From the NCBI GenBank assembly GCA_016929465.1, contig JAFGIT010000041.1:1-16879 (forward strand): a DNA stretch of 16,879 bases. Direction: 5' to 3'. Under the pieces are notes generated by a model. It saw only the letters and a list, made by a program, of their open reading frames with translations, was not told the origin of the DNA and did no database searches. The stretch comes from Candidatus Coatesiibacteriota bacterium (GTDB taxonomy: Bacteria; B130-G9). The translations under genes were made by a program, and so were the position numbers. Below are positions 14,101 to 16,879 of the stretch, one piece after another. How positions within the stretch are numbered: the stretch's first letter is position 1; every line of letters begins with the position of its first letter.

Positions 14101-16879
14101 CGAGTATGACATCCCGGAGAGCAGAGTGTCATGTCCATCGAGCTGCACATAGACCTTCAGGTAGTCGTAGCTGCGTTCTGTGGCGTAGTAAATGGCAAAG
14201 CTCAATTTGGCATCCGGTGCAACCAGGAATTCATCGGAATATAGGCTTGTGTCCCAGCTATTGCCGTAGCTTCCGCTCGCCTCATTCCCGCAATACCAGG
14301 AGGAAGCACCCGAACACACGCGTCGGCTGCTCCTCTGCCAGAGCTCACCTCTCGACGCCTCGGAATACCAGCCGTCCTCGTCCCCGACCTCGCCGCCTGA
14401 ATAAGCAGTTGTCCCGTAGTACTTCGTTTCGAAGTCAAAGAACTGACCCTCATTGTCCCAGGTCGTGCTGTTTCCGTAGGGATCGACCAGCTCAATTGCT
14501 GACCAATATTTGGTGCATGGAAAGAGCAGGTCCATGATCTCCATACCATGCACGTTGGAGCTGGCACTGACGCTCTCGATATACTTGATCTCGGCGGCAG
14601 CATCCCAGTAACCAATCCTGACCGAGCACGGTTCATTCGCCCCTATATGGAAACGAACGCGGCCGGACTCGGATTGTGTGATATCGATCATCTGGAGCAT
14701 CGGGCCTTCGCAGTCCGCCTGCGCATAGCAGATTCTTGGGACGTCCGTACCGCCCATTCCGTCGTCATGGTCCGTATAGACCGCTCCAATGAAGTAATTG
14801 TGGGCGATGCGGACCGCATCATGTGTTGGTTCGTCCGCGGGAGTCAGAAGGAAGGAACCGCGGAATAATCCCTCGCGATCGCCAGACGGATAGAGAGTTA
14901 CATCAAGCCACTCGTCCGAGGCGTAGGTCGATGAAGCCATTATCTCGACGCTCGACTCGCCGGCCAGGTCGATGTCAGCAAGCGTAACCTCGACTTCTGC
15001 GTCGCATCGATACATGTTGGCTGAAAATCTTATCCATCCCCTAGAGCTTATGTCGATTCCATTTTCTATCAGAAGCGCAAACGGCTGCTGAATGCCGCCG
15101 GTCCCCGGTGTCGAATCACTGCTTATCTGATGGGCCACAATTCTGATGGTATATTGGCTCTGGGGCTGTTGTATGAAAACACATTCTATGTTGTCCTTTC
15201 GGTCGGCTGAACCGCCCGGAACCGAGAATCCGCCCGAGAATTTATTGCCCAAGTATTGCGCGCCGCTGCCATCCGTGACAATGAGATCGAGGTCGTTCAC
15301 CAACGCCGGCATGGCATGCAGGGCACCTGGAGGGTCGGTCCAGGCAACTGCGATTTTCATGGGCTCTTCCATGGAGGCGGCAGAGACGGTCATTTCATAG
15401 TATTGGCCCGTCTCGGCAAATGCGACTTCCTCGTCGTAATAGAGTATTTCCGCATCGGGATCGAGCATCTTCGACAGGTCTATACGACCCCAACCTTCGT
15501 CCTCATTTGGGATTGGGCTATCGGATGGATCGGGCATATCTAGCGCCGAAACAACCATAAACGCACGCACCAGGGCCGGCGAGGGGACCCTCTCAGTCTC
15601 ATTGCGAATCTTCTCCACGAGCAATGCTGCCGAACCCGCTGCCGCAGGGCATGACATGCTGGTGCCCGAGCAGTATTCATGGAGATTACCATAGCTTCCA
15701 TAGCACCAGCCCGGATACGATTCGGAAGAGAGGGCGGAGATTATGCACTCCCCGGGGCAGCAAATATCGGGTTTTATACGTCCGTCCTCACACATTCCTC
15801 GCGAGCTGAAATCCGCGAGGCTGTTGATATCAGTGCATCCTTTCTCGGGGCGGTAGTTCTGAGTCGCGCCGACCGCGATGGTGTTCTTGGCTTCGCCTGG
15901 CGAGGATATCCCGTAATCTCCATCGTTTCCCGCTGACTTGACGACGATGATACGTTGCGTCCCTTCAGAGTTGGGCATGATGTCGAGCATCGCCTCATCC
16001 CACTCTATGCAGTAGCTGGTATATCCTTTATCGGAGTAATAGCCTTCTCCCCAGCTATTGCTGTGAACCTGTGCCCCGCATTGGTAGGCCGAGCCAAGCA
16101 ATCCGGTGACCGGTTCATCGCTGTAGCTCGCAAGGTAATTCTGAGTCACAATTTGGGCCTCGGGCGCGATCCCAAGTCCAACCTCGAATCCGTCGCCGTC
16201 GGTAACATTGGAAGCGCCGTTGCCAGCGACGATCCCTGCGCAATGAGTCCCATGGCCGTCGTCATCTCTGCCGGAGTTGCCTGCGTAGTCAATTACGTCG
16301 ATGACTCTCCCGCGCAAGTCAGGATGCATTGATTCATAATCCGTGCCCGTATCAACGCCTGTATCACATACGCAAACCGCTACTCCCTGCCCCGTGAGGC
16401 CGATGCTCTCGAGGAATTCCCTGTAACCCGTGACCGGCAGCCCGCTACCCCCGAGCTTCATTGCCATTATCTCGTCCTGCATCTCGTCGTGCTTTTGAGG
16501 CTCCGTTCGAAGCCCTACCACCAAGACTTCTGGTATCGCGGCTATCTCTGGCACAATCTTAGTGTCGCAGCGCATACGGACAATTATCCTGGTGCTCATC
16601 ACAGACGGCTCGCCCAATATCTCTCCGAACTCACTCAGCCGCGCGACAACGTTGTCGCTGTCATCCACCTTGTCTATATGAATGCGAATCGTCTGAAGCC
16701 CGAGAGGCGCAAGCAGGACTGGCTCAATTTTGTAGGCCGGCTGGAGTGGAGTCACCGCGCGAACGAAGGCGAACTCCGTCAGCGATTTCATCGGGACCGG
16801 CCCCCGCCTAACGAGCATCCCATAGTCGGGAATGTATTGTATCGGCCTTGCACCAGCCGACTTCAGCGACTCCAGAAAA
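11101..16879 (-). CDS. Giant secreted subtilisin-like (S8) protease, 5' end outside window
   Basis: At least 1925 residues are in the window. The frame stays open from the ATG at 16818 to the right edge, and those extra 20 residues (SAGARPIQYIPDYG and onward) fit the usual S8 N-terminal region, so signal peptide and start lie outside. Numbering from that Met: catalytic D152 (CDTGVD), H189 (DDDGHGTH), oxyanion N298 (SAGND) and nucleophile S387 (GTSMSCP) are all present. A beta-sandwich with KIAVAWTDPPG and LVNDLDLIV (488-590) resembles the KP-43 group. Then come three copies of a three-domain module (591-1689), a beta domain shared with the propeller protein (about 1690-1812), and a PKD domain (about 1813-1905; YDASSSYDD, YRWDIDSDGTWD). 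No LPXTG, PEP-CTERM or C-terminal membrane anchor is visible. It probably cleaves extracellular proteins or itself. First gene of an operon with the propeller gene. Confidence 0.97.
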   Translation of the reverse strand, partial: FLESLKSAGARPIQYIPDYGMLVRRGPVPMKSLTEFAFVRAVTPLQPAYKIEPVLLAPLGLQTIRIHIDKVDDSDNVVARLSEFGEILGEPSVMSTRIIVRMRCDTKIVPEIAAIPEVLVVGLRTEPQKHDEMQDEIMAMKLGGSGLPVTGYREFLESIGLTGQGVAVCVCDTGVDTGTDYESMHPDLRGRVIDVIDYAGNSGRDDDGHGTHCAGIVAGNGASNVTDGDGFEVGLGIAPEAQIVTQNYLASYSDEPVTGLLGSAYQCGAQVHSNSWGEGYYSDKGYTSYCIEWDEAMLDIMPNSEGTQRIIVVKSAGNDGDYGISSPGEAKNTIAVGATQNYRPEKGCTDINSLADFSSRGMCEDGRIKPDICCPGECIISALSSESYPGWCYGSYGNLHEYCSGTSMSCPAAAGSAALLVEKIRNETERVPSPALVRAFMVVSALDMPDPSDSPIPNEDEGWGRIDLSKMLDPDAEILYYDEEVAFAETGQYYEMTVSAASMEEPMKIAVAWTDPPGALHAMPALVNDLDLIVTDGSGAQYLGNKFSGGFSVPGGSADRKDNIECVFIQQPQSQYTIRIVAHQISSDSTPGTGGIQQPFALLIENGIDISSRGWIRFSANMYRCDAEVEVTLADIDLAGESSVEIMASSTYASDEWLDVTLYPSGDREGLFRGSFLLTPADEPTHDAVRIAHNYFIGAVYTDHDDGMGGTDVPRICYAQADCEGPMLQMIDITQSESGRVRFHIGANEPCSVRIGYWDAAAEIKYIESVSASSNVHGMEIMDLLFPCTKYWSAIELVDPYGNSTTWDNEGQFFDFETKYYGTTAYSGGEVGDEDGWYSEASRGELWQRSSRRVCSGASSWYCGNEASGSYGNSWDTSLYSDEFLVAPDAKLSFAIYYATERSYDYLKVYVQLDGHDTLLSGMSYSGSSGSWSIKETSLSYYEGETIRLRFRFTSDSYTTGEGCYIDNCSVTAEGDCKGGVLITDKPGYTCSQMVYLTLLDSDLGQDTLVSEGVNIKYGNAQTGVEAELTLHEVANDAPRFSGTLQLSSDGAPGTLQVGHGNTIWFAYVDPYQSGDEPQTVLATAYIDCEAPQITSYEYGCLSPEVGVIRFETDTRSRTILHFLGIDNTAIAQDIESFSTKHEIVISGLEECTVYQFYLELWDEVGNYSLLNNDGINYELETPRERVVLDDDCENGEGDWVHQSLYGIDQWHLSNRRSSSGSTSWFCGAESGDYADSMECALVLENLEWLPGASLTFQTYYSLESGYDYGYIEVKNPDFSSWKTLETVNGYSNQWESITVALPNFGNAESSLRFRLDTDSNTNYEGWYVDDVKIKGLWDCHSGVIRLDREMVGCTCTELYIELIDLDLNQNPEQMEMVDVIVNSEEAEDSITTTLNEVSRNSSKFTGKICVTDQDKHAANDTIRVTDGDLIVVSYYDETHGTEREPLWVIETVTCDCARPEVVRFNLVPFGASDALASCTISRPVDCTFSYESLDSGELMNITVGGPKKNFAVRVNDLVKCADYHFTIEMLDEVGNHVMIDSESPEYFYTFGSPWNEYTTGFADGSPWTKMSLKPVYRSEEDVWKWNELGGNDAEAGHFYADIPADVESIDAALVSPPMWTSGPLTITFSESHSSPSVDVIVEASALPDGDWVDITPFDITSLLRYKWHEVSTIFSSNSEKCRFRIRVKTDTGAPASLVMIDSFKVMNDIGCDPNLEIFCNDFEFRANSTINLALRASPGNIIGNYFLTAALVSSDGKLHYYPSWNSMPDFIPLDFSHDGPLSMTLVDHRIYSLADAIGLQGYWLIEGQLFDEAGTPVSSPSQKGFLVLPQVDLPPRCSLAVSPVAASENELVVYDASSSYDDVTPGGALLYRWDIDSDGTWDSDFGQAAIMEIRYEYAGAYEVAVEVMDSVGQTDVSAQGVYVY
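11752..15048 (-). repeat. Three tandem ~365-residue A-B-C modules in the protease
   Basis: Each module has the same order. A is a beta domain with a DxDL core and a 'TLNEV..NSSKFTG'-type strand (591-703, 957-1069, 1318-1437). B is a fibronectin-like domain starting at a Cys (CEGPML, CEAPQI, CARPEV) and holding a LxDxxGN turn (704-800, 1070-1162, 1438-1531). C is a MAM / immune-inhibitor-A-like jelly roll with FRF and a GxYIDN / GWYVDDV end (801-956, 1163-1317, 1532-1689). The third C copy is the most diverged. Lengths of about 366, 361 and 372 residues point to duplication of the whole set. Borders are by eye. Confidence 0.8.

Noticed and set aside
11101-16818. Many plus-strand open frames opposite the protease gene
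   Set aside because: They are antisense to a protein with intact catalytic motifs and recognisable domains along its whole length.

Overview
The window looks like chromosomal DNA from a bacterium, probably Gram-negative and uncultured. It carries dprA, a tRNA-Ser with an encoded CCA, a signal-peptide lipoprotein, a polysaccharide-type coiled-coil methyltransferase and very large secreted proteins. I cannot assign a phylum from the sequence alone. I see no transposase, integrase, phage gene or CRISPR array.

Layout: the 3' part of dprA (2-826, +) enters from the left and meets a long run of minus-strand genes tail to tail. Read in transcription order (right to left), that run is: a giant subtilisin-like protease that runs off the right edge (11101-16879); a secreted beta-propeller protein 56 bp downstream (9737-11044); a coiled-coil SAM methyltransferase with its own promoter (7070-9493); tRNA-Ser(UGA) (6871-6956); a zinc-ribbon / class III nucleotide cyclase / STAND ATPase / TPR signalling protein (3297-6695); a small lipoprotein (2777-3148); a 517-bp gap with a perfect inverted repeat; and a PF14907-type nucleotidyltransferase (985-2259).

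How the genes may work together: the protease and propeller genes look like a two-gene secretion operon. Their products share a related C-terminal beta domain, which suggests one location or anchoring mechanism. The protease carries three tandem copies of a roughly 365-residue, three-domain module after its catalytic domain. The methyltransferase resembles enzymes of surface-glycan clusters and has a strikingly regular 14-residue Trp repeat in its stalk, which could act as a spacer or ruler. The cyclase-ATPase-TPR protein is a one-protein sensor/regulator that may respond to a nucleotide or partner protein and make a cyclic nucleotide. A link between it and the surface genes is only positional.

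Promoter-like sequences with 16-17 bp spacing precede the methyltransferase, tRNA, cyclase and lipoprotein genes, so the minus-strand run is probably several transcription units rather than one.
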